A DNA stretch of 64,000 nt. It comes from JAYEHL01 sp041653935. GTDB taxonomy: Bacteria; Chloroflexota; Dehalococcoidia; E44-bin15. A program made the translations under genes and the position numbers. Below are positions 1 to 8,069 of this stretch, in pieces. Positions within the stretch are counted from its first letter, which is position 1; each line of letters begins with the position of its first letter. The notes under the pieces were generated by a model. That model saw only the letters and a program-made list of their open reading frames with translations, was not told the DNA's origin and ran no database searches. The stretch is taken from assembly GCA_041653935.1 (NCBI GenBank), contig JBAZEO010000001.1:310001-374000 (forward strand), read 5' to 3'.

Positions 1-1
1 C

Positions 2-463
2 AACGTTTTCCATCATGGCCTGCAAAAAACCATCGAATATTTCATTCAAAAGGCCAGCCCCTCGTTTAACGATATCCTCAACTTCAGCATCGATTCAGCG
101 GATTTCGACACCGGCGTCATAACTTTCACGAACCGCGATGAATTGATAGGCAATCCCATGCAGCGCATACTGCATGGCGGGGTCATCTCATCTATTCTGG
201 ACGTCGCTGGCGGACACACCGTATTCATGCAAGTATATAAGGATATCAGTGATGAACCAATCGAAAAACAGGCAGAGCGTTTCGGTAAGATCGGTACAAT
301 CGACTTAAGAATCGATTACCTGCGCCCAGGGAGAGGGAAACATTTTATAGCTAAAGGCTACATTTTACGCATGGGTAAAAAGGTAGCAGTCACGCGCATG
401 GAGTTGCACAACGAAGAGGATGTATTGATCGCAGTTGGAACCGGAACGTATATGGTCGGGTAG
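2..463 (+). CDS. PaaI-type hotdog thioesterase, 5' end cut off
   Basis: The reading frame is open from base 2, so the true start lies before the window; a TTG at 143 is only an internal codon. About 153 residues are visible. The hotdog motif HGGVISSILDVAGG begins near visible residue 58. In PaaI/YbgC-type proteins this region starts the long central helix and holds the catalytic acidic residue. The second half gives the usual strands ending in VAVGTGTYMVG. These enzymes hydrolyse acyl-CoA thioesters in the cytoplasm; the substrate cannot be read from sequence. It ends 8 bp before the convergent gene at 472. Confidence 0.8.
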   Translation, partial: NVFHHGLQKTIEYFIQKASPSFNDILNFSIDSADFDTGVITFTNRDELIGNPMQRILHGGVISSILDVAGGHTVFMQVYKDISDEPIEKQAERFGKIGTIDLRIDYLRPGRGKHFIAKGYILRMGKKVAVTRMELHNEEDVLIAVGTGTYMVG

Positions 464-471
464 AATACCGA

Positions 472-1167
472 TTACCTGCGGAACATGGCAAGGAATCTGT
501 CTTCATATTGAGGATAAATCCCCCACTTATCAAGCTCATCCTTGAGCTCATACGGCTCTCTGTCGCCACGAGCCACATCCATAAACATCATTTCTATGCG
601 ATACCTGGCCTCTGTCGGAACACCGGTTGCATCTACACCGAGCAGCCCCATGCTGTTCATCTCTGTCACATTGCTTCTCAGAGACCCCTGTGTCATCTCA
701 CTTATGAATTTTAAAAGCGATACATCCCACAGTTCGTCGACGCCTTTAATTATAGCAGCGAGATTATCTTTATCTTTATCTATTTTCTCATTCAGACGTC
801 CGATTACAACTTCCATCTTATCAGAGACAATGAGGAGATCCTTATGCTCATTTTTATAGTTGTAATATAAACCAGGCATATGCATACCGTATTGCTGGAT
901 AACCATATCCAGGTATCTTTTTGCGCTTTCGCCGAAGCCTTCAAGTCTTGTAAGATAGTACGGAGTTACGACCCTCGGCCTTTCCGAGCTGACCCTTCCC
1001 TCACGAATAACAGTCTCATCTCCTCTTACAATCTCAGAATATATCGGTTCGGTTAAAAGGTAATAGTTAATAACAGTGGTTCCGAATGTAGCCAGTGTCT
1101 GCCGTGGCAGTCTCAGAATCTTAGTGTTACTGACTGCTTCCTTTATTCTTCCATCATCTATCTGCAT
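472..1167 (-). CDS. Conserved hypothetical protein, 231 aa
   Basis: I do not recognise the family. The product is a soluble, charged, mostly helical protein without signal peptide or membrane segment. A heptad-like stretch near residues 110-145 could form a short coiled coil. The start is ATG after a weak AGGAT ribosome site. Its upstream region carries two TGTACA boxes (1194-1209) that may be a regulator site. It is convergent with the thioesterase fragment. Codon use looks like that of the host genes. Confidence 0.7.
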   Translation of the reverse strand: MQIDDGRIKEAVSNTKILRLPRQTLATFGTTVINYYLLTEPIYSEIVRGDETVIREGRVSSERPRVVTPYYLTRLEGFGESAKRYLDMVIQQYGMHMPGLYYNYKNEHKDLLIVSDKMEVVIGRLNEKIDKDKDNLAAIIKGVDELWDVSLLKFISEMTQGSLRSNVTEMNSMGLLGVDATGVPTEARYRIEMMFMDVARGDREPYELKDELDKWGIYPQYEDRFLAMFRR

Positions 1168-1193
1168 ATGATTAACCTATCCTAATTTTAACC

Positions 1194-1209
1194 TGTACAT
1201 ATTTGTACA
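1194..1209. promoter_or_regulatory. Paired TGTACA boxes, possible operator
   Basis: TGTACA occurs twice, separated by TATT, giving a 16-bp near-palindrome in the divergent gap between the 231-aa gene and the FmdB-like gene. TGTACA is itself palindromic. The position suits a repressor site for the minus-strand gene; no regulator is identified. Confidence 0.3.
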
Positions 1210-1308
1210 TCAAGAGATGTGTCTACCTCAATCATTAAGGCACACTTTGAAAAGCATAGAGACTTGAGTAAAAAATAATGGTATTATAACTGTCGAACGG
1301 AGGTCTGT

Positions 1309-1560
1309 ATGCCCATATACCAGTACTACTGCGAAAAATGCGAGAAGGAATTTGAACTTAAACGTCTAATGGCAGATATCGATAAACCAGCGCTGTGCCC
1401 TAAGTGTAAGAAGCAGGGCACCAGATTAGTGACCGCATTCTCCTCCATGGTGGGGTTACATCTAAAAACACCGTCAAAAGCAATATTAAGGAAACCGGCG
1501 GTAAAAAAGACCGCCATATCTCGAAAGACAGCGCAGGCTAAAAAGCACAGTAGGAAATAG
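1309..1560 (+). CDS. FmdB-family zinc-ribbon protein
   Basis: This 83-aa protein begins MPIYQYYCEKCEKEFELK, the classic FmdB/putative regulatory protein start, with CxxC at residues 8-11 and a second CxxC (CPKC) near 31-34 that together would bind one zinc. The tail is lysine/arginine-rich and may bind nucleic acid. A GGAGG ribosome site precedes the ATG, and a TGGTATTAT extended -10 lies at 1279-1287. The family's function is not firmly established; early members were linked to formamidase/amidase regulation. Confidence 0.85.
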   Translation: MPIYQYYCEKCEKEFELKRLMADIDKPALCPKCKKQGTRLVTAFSSMVGLHLKTPSKAILRKPAVKKTAISRKTAQAKKHSRK

Positions 1561-1583
1561 ACTTTGGACAGAATAAGTTAGAT

Positions 1584-2513
1584 TTAGTTTCTTTCGGTAG
1601 TTGGTACTTCATTAGAAAGAGTTTGTGAACACTCTTCGGGCGAAGAGTTAAATGCGCTGCAGACGGCTTGCTTGAAGTTTTCCGGCGTCCTTGGGTTGAT
1701 ATTCACTTTCTGGCCGTTGATTATTATTGTCGGTGATCCCGTGACGCTATAGAGGTCATTCAAATCCTTCTGCACATCAAATAGAGGATAGTTTCCATTC
1801 AGCCATGTACTCTGATCGCTGTACTGACCACTAATGTTATATGTTGAATCAGTTGCTGAAATACAGCTGGCAAGATTTTCCAAGTTTATCCCAGCTTCAG
1901 TTAAGCAGTCGCTAGAATTACCACCCTGTACAAAACAGCTTAAGTAGTCAAAATATTTTGACGGGTCTTCATTCTGCACACAATACTGAAGCAGGTTCTC
2001 ATCCAGCTCCTGCTTCCCGTGCATGGCATAGTAAACAAAGTATATGGCTATATCCGCCTTATCTTTCAATAAATCGTATACCGGCAACATCATTTTTTCT
2101 GTCTGCAGGCCATAAGGGCAGTAGCTCATTACAAATATCTTCACATCCGGCCTGTCGCTCTTGGGCACTTCCACAGAAGTGTTTGGAGTGTTATTTGTGT
2201 CGCTTCCATCCATATAATAGTAATATCCCGGCCTGAATAGGATCCTGCCATCCTTTGAAACAAAGGATTCATATTCTTGTTGTCCTATTAGGAGACGAAC
2301 TTTATATAGTCCACTCTCCTCTGTTACACCGAGCAATGATGCGCCTGTCCCGCCGCTCAAATTATTAATATAGCTTATAGCTTTGTTCGCAGCGTCCTGA
2401 GCGGAAAGTTCCGATGAATTACTGAGGCTGTATGCCGCTTCAAAAACCACATATGCCGTGAAGGCGAAAACAACCAGCGAGAGAAATATCAGAGGCTTTA
2501 GGAACTTTTCCAT
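1584..2513 (-). CDS. Membrane-anchored DsbA-like thioredoxin-fold protein
   Basis: The 309-aa product has an N-terminal hydrophobic anchor (about residues 6-27), an uncharacterised region up to residue 120, then a thioredoxin-fold domain. The motif CPYG at 132-135 follows a VKIFVMSYCPYG strand, and the cis-proline loop TGSPTIIING is near 265-274. These features fit an extracytoplasmic disulfide oxidoreductase or DsbA/DsbG-type thiol protein. Several extra Cys residues in the helical insert are unusual. It is a single gene; an inverted repeat and tRNA-Glu lie upstream. The in vivo role (oxidase or isomerase) is not decided by sequence. Confidence 0.75.
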   Translation of the reverse strand: MEKFLKPLIFLSLVVFAFTAYVVFEAAYSLSNSSELSAQDAANKAISYINNLSGGTGASLLGVTEESGLYKVRLLIGQQEYESFVSKDGRILFRPGYYYYMDGSDTNNTPNTSVEVPKSDRPDVKIFVMSYCPYGLQTEKMMLPVYDLLKDKADIAIYFVYYAMHGKQELDENLLQYCVQNEDPSKYFDYLSCFVQGGNSSDCLTEAGINLENLASCISATDSTYNISGQYSDQSTWLNGNYPLFDVQKDLNDLYSVTGSPTIIINGQKVNINPRTPENFKQAVCSAFNSSPEECSQTLSNEVPTTERN

Positions 2514-2561
2514 ATATTTCTATTATATAACTTATTCCATGCTTCGGCTAATACAATTAAA

Positions 2562-2588
2562 ACACCCCTCCCGGGGTGTTAAGTTTTT
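2562..2588. terminator. Hairpin with T-run next to tRNA-Glu
   Basis: AACACCCC TCCC GGGGTGTT forms a strong stem followed on the plus strand by AAGTTTTTG. It separates the DsbA-like gene from the tRNA. On the minus strand it lies just after the tRNA 3' end and could also end the tRNA transcript. Confidence 0.55.
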
Positions 2589-2589
2589 G

Positions 2590-2666
2590 TGGTAGCGCAT
2601 ACGGGATTTGAACCCGTGATCTTCTCCTTGAGAGGGAGATGTCCTAAACCCCTAGACGAATGCGCC
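2590..2666 (-). tRNA. tRNA-Glu (anticodon CUC), CCA encoded
   Basis: On the minus strand a full cloverleaf can be folded: acceptor GGCGCAT/ATGCGCT (one G-U pair at 1:72), anticodon stem TCTCC/GGAGA with loop CTCTCAA giving CTC, and T arm ACGGG TTCAAAT CCCGT. The CCA end is encoded. CUC reads the glutamate codon GAG. Confidence 0.93.
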
Positions 2667-2780
2667 GTTTAGCTACTTAGGTATCTGATCAAGTTATTAA
2701 ATATACTCATCAGACATACTGGGATAGAATAATGCTTTGAGGTGTCTAAAGTCAAGCTGTAAACTGTGAGAATGGGCTGG

Positions 2781-2801
2781 ATTCCGTGTCAAGCACGGAA
2801 T
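2781..2801. repeat. Short palindromic intergenic repeat
   Basis: ATTCCGTG TCAAG CACGGAAT is a perfect 8-bp stem with 5-base loop, embedded in the context GGGCTGG...GACATTCGG. Dispersed repeats of this style (ending in GGAATGACA) are common between genes in many bacteria. It sits upstream of the B12 operon promoter. Confidence 0.5.
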
Positions 2802-2827
2802 GACATTCGGTATATCGCGAAAGTCGG

Positions 2828-2856
2828 TTGACAGAAAAAGCGTCTTCCTGTATATT
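2828..2856 (+). promoter_or_regulatory. Sigma-70 type promoter of the cobamide operon
   Basis: TTGACA (2828-2833) and TATATT (2851-2856) are separated by exactly 17 bases. Transcription should start near 2863, about 20 bases before the riboswitch, giving a leader of about 245 nt before btuF. Confidence 0.7.
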
Positions 2857-2883
2857 GTTACTTGCTTAATAATTGAATATATA

Positions 2884-3002
2884 GGAACCTGAGGCGACTC
2901 GGAGCGATCCGAGTATCAAAGGGAAAGCAATCCGGTTAGATTCCGGAGCGGCCGCGCCACTGTGAACCCTGCATAAGGGGAGCCAGAACGCCCGCCACAG
3001 TA
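2884..3002 (+). ncRNA. Cobalamin (B12) riboswitch
   Basis: The leader contains the conserved cobalamin-element blocks in order: GGGAAAGCAATCCGG, then GGAGCGGCCGCGCCACTGTG, and the B12-box-like segment GGAGCCAGAACGCCCGCC. A hairpin (CTCGGAGCGATCCGAG) takes the P2/P3 position near 2897. It lies between a consensus promoter and an intrinsic terminator, directly upstream of a corrinoid uptake and salvage operon. The expected action is termination when cobalamin is abundant. A covariance-model search would settle the exact class and ends. Confidence 0.93.
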
Positions 3003-3046
3003 CAGACTACATGCCTCCGCAGGGAGGGGTAGTAATTTTTATTGCT

Positions 3047-3083
3047 AAAAGGCCCCTCACTGTTTGGTGTGGGGCCTTTTTAT
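3047..3083 (+). terminator. Riboswitch-controlled intrinsic terminator
   Basis: AAAAGGCCCC...GGGGCCTTTT forms a long stem (one mismatch, outer loop TGTTTG) followed by TTTATTT. It stands between the riboswitch and the btuF ribosome site, so it is the expected expression platform of the switch. Confidence 0.85.
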
Positions 3084-3109
3084 TTGGGAAAAACTTAGGA
3101 GGAATCGAG

Positions 3110-4051
3110 TTGCGCTCGACAGTAAGACTGGTATTTGCAATTATCATGGTAATCGGCATAGCCCTGTCCGCGGCTTCCTGTTCGACAGAAAATGTCACAA
3201 CGAATAACAATGGCATACAGATCACCGACCAGTTGGGGCGGAAGGTAACGTTGAACGGTACGCCGCAGCGAATTATATCGATAGCTCCGGCCAATACGGA
3301 GATTCTATTCGCATTAGGATTGGGCGATAAAATAGTCGGCGTAACAGACTACTGCAACTATCCGCCGGAAGCTTTAGCAAAAGAGAAGGTCGGCGGATTC
3401 TCCACTCCCAACATCGAGAAAATAATAGATCTAGATCCTGACGTTATATTTGCCGCTCCTAAACATGAAGCTGAGGTCATTACTCAACTGGAAGATTTGG
3501 GTCTTAAAGTCATCGCTCTTACCCCGGCAACAATAGATGAAACATATGATGCTATCGTATTAGTAGGCTCGGTTATGGGGGTTCAAGAAGCTGCATCCTC
3601 TCTCATCGAAAATATGAAGTCAGAAATAAGCACAGTTACAAGCTTGGTAGCCAACCTGTCGGATGAAGAAAAACCTAACGTATTCTACATTGTATGGCAC
3701 GATCCACTTATGACTGCGGGTGGAGATACTTTGGCGGGACAGTTGATTGAACTTGCCGGCGGTAAGAATATATTTGACAATCTTTCAGATTATGTGACGG
3801 TGTCCATTGAGTCAGTGCTCGATGGTGAGCCGGAGGTGATAATAGCAGGAACCAGCATGGGGTCTGGAGCAGACGCACCCTTTGAGTGGGCGCAAGAAGA
3901 GTCACGATTGCAGGAGACCGAAGCCCTCAATGAAGGCAAAGTCTTTAGTATCAACACCGATCTCGTCGGCCGATTCGGGCCAAGGATAGTTGATGCGCTT
4001 TATGAGATGCTTAGGCTGATACATCCTGAGCTTACAGCACAGATCAAATAG
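3110..4051 (+). CDS. btuF: Corrinoid ABC transporter substrate-binding lipoprotein
   Basis: The product captures corrinoids outside the membrane and passes them to BtuCD. I choose TTG 3110 because AGGAGGA stands 6 bases upstream; the longer open frame from 3011 would run through the terminator. The 313-aa protein has a signal sequence ending in SAASC, a lipobox-like site, then a periplasmic-binding (helical-backbone metal/B12 receptor) domain: RIISIAPANTEILFALGLGDKIVGVTDYC, and later VFYIVWHDPLMTAGGDT. Family members also bind iron-siderophores; the riboswitch and the following cob genes make cobamide the likely ligand. Confidence 0.9.
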   Translation: MRSTVRLVFAIIMVIGIALSAASCSTENVTTNNNGIQITDQLGRKVTLNGTPQRIISIAPANTEILFALGLGDKIVGVTDYCNYPPEALAKEKVGGFSTPNIEKIIDLDPDVIFAAPKHEAEVITQLEDLGLKVIALTPATIDETYDAIVLVGSVMGVQEAASSLIENMKSEISTVTSLVANLSDEEKPNVFYIVWHDPLMTAGGDTLAGQLIELAGGKNIFDNLSDYVTVSIESVLDGEPEVIIAGTSMGSGADAPFEWAQEESRLQETEALNEGKVFSINTDLVGRFGPRIVDALYEMLRLIHPELTAQIK

Positions 4052-4060
4052 TTAAGGAAT

Positions 4061-5143
4061 TTGCAGGAAGTGGAAACCACCTACATAAACAAATTAGCCG
4101 CCGGGCTGGTGGCACACAGGCGCAAGCGCTATCTCAGCATCGCAGGACTGCTGGGCCTACTCGTGATTGTCATCGGCATCGCCTGCAGCATCGGCACCGC
4201 CGATATATCCTTCACCGAGGTTTGGAGAGTCCTCCTTTCGAAACTTCCCTTCGTAAATATAGATGAAGGCATTTCCGGAACCGTCTCTACAATCGTCATT
4301 GATTACAGGCTGCCGCGTATTCTTCTCGCCGGCTTAGTGGGAGCCGCTTTGTCTACCGCCGGTGCTACCTTTCAGGGAATTTTCCGCAATCCCCTGGCTG
4401 ATCCTTACCTGCTGGGCGTAGCACAAGGGGCCGGACTGGGCGCTGTAATCGGCTTTATGCTCCCATTTTCACACTCAGCTGTAATCGGCAGTATACCATT
4501 GATGGCATTATGCGGAGGAGGCATCGTTATAGTCACCCTGTATTTCCTCGCACGCGTCGGCAAAACGCTGCCTCTGACAACTCTAATCCTCGCTGGCGTG
4601 GCATTGGGCGCTTTTCTCTCAGCAATAACATTATTTTTGCTGACCCGGTCAGGAGAGAGTATGCATGGCATACTCGTCTGGCTCATGGGCAGCTTCACAA
4701 ACAGCGAGTGGAATGAGGTTTATGTCCTCGCCCCGTACCTGATAATTTCTCTTATACCTGTCTATATATATAGCCGACCGCTGAACCTGATACAGATGGA
4801 TGAAGATCAAGCCAAACAGTTGGGCGTGAATGTTGAAAAGGTAAAACTGATATTATTACTGATGGCAACGCTGATCACTGCGGCTGCGGTATCATTCGCC
4901 GGCTGCATTGGTTTTGTAGGTATCATAATACCTCACGCGGTGCGTCTGATATGGGGCCCGGACTATCGCTTCCTATTGCCATTATCGACCATCGTGGGCG
5001 CTATATTCCTTATACTTACCGACACACTTGCGCGCACTGCATCGGGCACTGCAGAAGAAATACCTGTAGGAGTGATAACAGCACTAATAGGAGCGCCGTT
5101 CTTCCTCTACCTGCTGCGCCAGAAAAAGCGCGTGTTATTCTAG
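4061..5143 (+). CDS. btuC: Corrinoid ABC transporter permease
   Basis: A 360-aa FecCD/BtuC-family permease with about ten membrane helices, starting near residue 22. Typical family stretches are visible: PRILLAGLVGAALSTAG, FRNPLADPYLLGVAQGAGLG, and near the C-terminus FVGIIIPHAVRLIWGPDYR, the loop that contacts the ATPase. It starts with TTG nine bases after btuF and stops immediately before btuD. It would form the membrane channel of the BtuCDF importer. Confidence 0.92.
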   Translation: MQEVETTYINKLAAGLVAHRRKRYLSIAGLLGLLVIVIGIACSIGTADISFTEVWRVLLSKLPFVNIDEGISGTVSTIVIDYRLPRILLAGLVGAALSTAGATFQGIFRNPLADPYLLGVAQGAGLGAVIGFMLPFSHSAVIGSIPLMALCGGGIVIVTLYFLARVGKTLPLTTLILAGVALGAFLSAITLFLLTRSGESMHGILVWLMGSFTNSEWNEVYVLAPYLIISLIPVYIYSRPLNLIQMDEDQAKQLGVNVEKVKLILLLMATLITAAAVSFAGCIGFVGIIIPHAVRLIWGPDYRFLLPLSTIVGAIFLILTDTLARTASGTAEEIPVGVITALIGAPFFLYLLRQKKRVLF

Positions 5144-5152
5144 GAGATATGC

Positions 5153-6415
5153 TTGAGCTGTCTGAAGCTGAATAAAGTAAATCTGGGCTATCACAAAAAC
5201 ACCGTAGTAAAAGGTGTGAGTCTTGAGGTGTGCACAGGGGAGATCGTAGGACTCATCGGTCCCAACGGCTCCGGTAAGTCGACTTTGCTCAAAGCTATGT
5301 GCGGCCTGCTGCAACCATCTTCGGGACAAGTGACACTGGATGGCATTCAGATAGCGAATATATCGAGGGAAACACTCGCCTGTAAAATAGGCGTGGTGCC
5401 GCAGTTGCCGTCCATGCCGGAGAGCTTCACCGTGCTCGATACGGTGCTCATGGGACGTTATCCTCATCTCGGCCTGATGCGCTACGAATCAAAGAAGGAT
5501 ATCGAGATAGTATGCGACGCTATCAGGCGCACAGGAATCGATCACCTGACCGACAGGCGCGTCGGCGAGACATCGGGTGGAGAGAGGCAGCGGGTGGTCA
5601 TCGCCAGGGCACTGGCGCAGGAGCCGCGCTTCCTGCTGCTGGACGAGCCTACAGCGCACCTGGACATCCAGCACCAGCTTGAAGTGATGGAACTGGTGAC
5701 GTCGCTGGCGGGATCGGGATTGGGCATAGCCATCGCACTGCACGATTTCTCGCTGGCCAGCCGCTTCTGCCATAGATTGATAATGTTAAAAGACGGCAAC
5801 GTTTTCAAGGAAGGAACACCCAAGGATGTGATGACCACGGAGAACATCAAGCAGGTGTTCGGGGTTACTGCCATGATTTACAGCGATCTGGCATCAGGGC
5901 CGATGGTGGTCAATACCGCCATCTCGCGCACGGGTTCGGACAACAACCACCGGCGCATACATATAATCGGAGGCGGCGGCAGCGCAGCCGGCATCATGCA
6001 TCAATTGCACAACGAAGGCTATCACTTGACCATAGGCGTGCTGAACCAGGGCGATACCGATCTTAGTACTGCCCGCGCGCTGGGCATCGAGGCAGTGGTT
6101 ATATATGCCTTTGCGGCAATAGACGATGCCGCTCACCAGCGCAACCTGGAATTGGCGACGCAGGCAGATTGCTGTATAGTATCGAATGTGGCCTTCGGCT
6201 GGGGCAACCTGCGCAACCTGGAGGCGGCATCGGTAGCGCGCCGACTGATACTTATCGATGATATTCCCATCTCAGAGCGCGATTATACCGACAACCAAGC
6301 TACTGAAATATACAATACGCTCAAAGGCAACGCGCAGTGCATCCAATCGTCGGATATATCCGTGTGCCTGAAAAATATCCTGCAGCAAAAAGAGGTGAGA
6401 AATGAGCAATCCTAA
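5153..6415 (+). CDS. btuD: Corrinoid ABC transporter ATPase with extra C-terminal Rossmann-like domain
   Basis: Residues 1-255 form a complete ABC ATPase: Walker A GPNGSGKST (36-44), signature SGGERQR (141-147), Walker B LLLDEP (161-166) and H-loop histidine 197. It energises BtuC. At 420 aa it is about 160 residues longer than usual BtuD. The extra domain (about 268-405) starts RRIHIIGGGGSAAGIM, a glycine-rich beta-alpha-beta start suggesting a nucleotide or corrinoid-binding Rossmann-like fold. TTG 5153 is chosen since TAGGAGA precedes it and an overlapping ATG at 5149 is in another frame that stops quickly. It overlaps cobO by 14 bases. Confidence 0.9.
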   Translation: MSCLKLNKVNLGYHKNTVVKGVSLEVCTGEIVGLIGPNGSGKSTLLKAMCGLLQPSSGQVTLDGIQIANISRETLACKIGVVPQLPSMPESFTVLDTVLMGRYPHLGLMRYESKKDIEIVCDAIRRTGIDHLTDRRVGETSGGERQRVVIARALAQEPRFLLLDEPTAHLDIQHQLEVMELVTSLAGSGLGIAIALHDFSLASRFCHRLIMLKDGNVFKEGTPKDVMTTENIKQVFGVTAMIYSDLASGPMVVNTAISRTGSDNNHRRIHIIGGGGSAAGIMHQLHNEGYHLTIGVLNQGDTDLSTARALGIEAVVIYAFAAIDDAAHQRNLELATQADCCIVSNVAFGWGNLRNLEAASVARRLILIDDIPISERDYTDNQATEIYNTLKGNAQCIQSSDISVCLKNILQQKEVRNEQS

Positions 6416-6935
6416 AGGTAACAAAGGTTTGGTGATGATATATACCGGCAACGGCAAAGGAAAGACCACGGCGGCCCTCGGGCAGCTTGTGCGCGTGAGC
6501 GGCTGGGACTGGAGCGTCGTGATGTTCCAGTTCATCAAAGGAAGCAAGCTGTCGGCGGGGGAGCATCGCGCCGCCAAAAAACTGGGCCTCGACCTGCGGC
6601 CGATGGGCGCCGGCTTCACTTGGAACGAGAAGGACAAGGAGAAAGCTCTAGCCCTCTCAGCCGAACAGTGGCAACGATGCAAGGAGGCAATCCTCTCGGG
6701 TGAGTTTAAGATGGTCATCATGGATGAGGCCAGCTATCCTATGAAGCTGGGGTGGATACCGGTGAAGGATGTGATTGACACCATCAAGCGGCGGCCGGAA
6801 GACACACATGTGCTGCTAACGGGGCGGGATATGCCGGACGAGATTATCGAACTGGCAGACCTGGTCACCGAAATGAAAGAGATCAAGCACCCGTTCAATG
6901 AAGGCATCAAGGCTCAGAAGGGCATAGAATTTTGA
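6402..6935 (+). CDS. cobO: Cob(I)yrinic acid a,c-diamide adenosyltransferase
   Basis: This 177-aa CobA/CobO/BtuR-family enzyme transfers the 5'-deoxyadenosyl group of ATP to cob(I)alamin or precursors. The unusual P-loop GNGKGKTT is at residues 16-23; FKMVIMDEASYPMKLGW and VLLTGRDMPDEIIELADLVTEMKEIKHPFNEGIKAQKGIEF match the family's later motifs. It overlaps the preceding btuD end, so the two are translationally coupled. Together with the importer it suggests that imported corrinoids are adenosylated at once. Confidence 0.95.
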   Translation: MSNPKGNKGLVMIYTGNGKGKTTAALGQLVRVSGWDWSVVMFQFIKGSKLSAGEHRAAKKLGLDLRPMGAGFTWNEKDKEKALALSAEQWQRCKEAILSGEFKMVIMDEASYPMKLGWIPVKDVIDTIKRRPEDTHVLLTGRDMPDEIIELADLVTEMKEIKHPFNEGIKAQKGIEF

Positions 6936-6997
6936 TTAGCTAGCCATCAGTAATAATCCCGGCTGATTTTACATAACCAAGAGCACAGGAGCAAAAT

Positions 6998-8065
6998 ATG
7001 GAAAAAATCTCACTTGAGGCGACATTAGCTAATATAAAGCAGCTCGACGGAGCGGCAATGGCCAAAGCCAGGCAGCGGCAGGACATGCTGACCAAGCCAG
7101 CGGGCAGCCTGGGCAGGCTGGAGGATATATCGGTACAGCTGGCCGGAATCTACGGCCAGGCCATTCCGAAACCCAAGAATAAGGTGATTATCCTGGCGGC
7201 GGGTGACCACGGCATTGTTGCAGATGGTGTCAGCGCCTATCCCCAGTCAGTTACAGCCCAGATGGTTTCAAATTTCCTCGGAGGCGGCGCTGCTATAAAT
7301 GTGCTGGCACGCCATGTCGGAGCTAGAGTCGTCATCATCGATGCCGGTATAGCATCGGCTCTTCCATCACATCCCGATCTTATCTCGCTTTCGATAGGCA
7401 AGGGCACAGCAAACATGGCAAAAGGACCGGCTATGTCGCCAGAGCAGGCACGACGGTGTATAGATGAAGGTATCACAATCGCAAAAAAGGAGATCGAAAA
7501 AGGAGCCGACATTATAGGCACGGGTGATATGGGTATCGGCAACACAACAGCGGCGAGTGCCATTACCAGCGTGATCTGCGGCAAGACTCCTTTGAAAGTG
7601 ACCGGTCTCGGCACTGGTATATCCGAGGAGCAAAGGAAGCATAAAGCTAAAGTTATCGAACAGGCCATCGAGAAGAACAGGATCGATCCGACCAACGGCA
7701 TGGACGTATTGGCGAAGGTCGGAGGCTTTGAGATAGGCGTGCTGGCCGGCGTAATACTTGGCACGGCTGCTGCGAGGAGGGCGGTAGTGCTGGACGGCTT
7801 CATCTCAGGTGCGGCAGGGCTTATAGCTTATACTATTTGTCCAAGAGTGAAAGATTACATCTTCGCTGCGCACATATCCATTGAGCAAGGCCACATCAGT
7901 TCCCTTAAACATATGGGACTTGAACCTATGCTGGATTTAAAGATGCGACTCGGAGAAGGCACCGGCGCGGCTCTGGCGATGATAATCATCGAGGGAGCTG
8001 CCCGCTGCCTTGCAGAAATGGCCACGTTCGGCGAGGCCGGCGTCTCGGAAAAGGGTGAGCGTTAG
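6998..8065 (+). CDS. cobT: Nicotinate-nucleotide--dimethylbenzimidazole phosphoribosyltransferase
   Basis: CobT makes alpha-ribazole phosphate from a lower-ligand base and nicotinate mononucleotide. The 355-aa protein has the expected size. TKPAGSLGRLEDI near residue 30, GDHGIVADGVSAYPQSVT, GTGDMGIGNTT and the C-terminal GEGTGAA with catalytic glutamate (about E320) are all present. A GCACAGGAGC ribosome site precedes the ATG. It is the first of the nucleotide-loop assembly genes in this operon. Confidence 0.96.
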   Translation: MEKISLEATLANIKQLDGAAMAKARQRQDMLTKPAGSLGRLEDISVQLAGIYGQAIPKPKNKVIILAAGDHGIVADGVSAYPQSVTAQMVSNFLGGGAAINVLARHVGARVVIIDAGIASALPSHPDLISLSIGKGTANMAKGPAMSPEQARRCIDEGITIAKKEIEKGADIIGTGDMGIGNTTAASAITSVICGKTPLKVTGLGTGISEEQRKHKAKVIEQAIEKNRIDPTNGMDVLAKVGGFEIGVLAGVILGTAAARRAVVLDGFISGAAGLIAYTICPRVKDYIFAAHISIEQGHISSLKHMGLEPMLDLKMRLGEGTGAALAMIIIEGAARCLAEMATFGEAGVSEKGER

Positions 8066-8069
8066 AACA

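Noticed and set aside
3011..3109. Upstream ATG extension of btuF
   Set aside because: It would start inside the riboswitch region and translate through the terminator; a TTG with AGGAGGA at proper distance is better.
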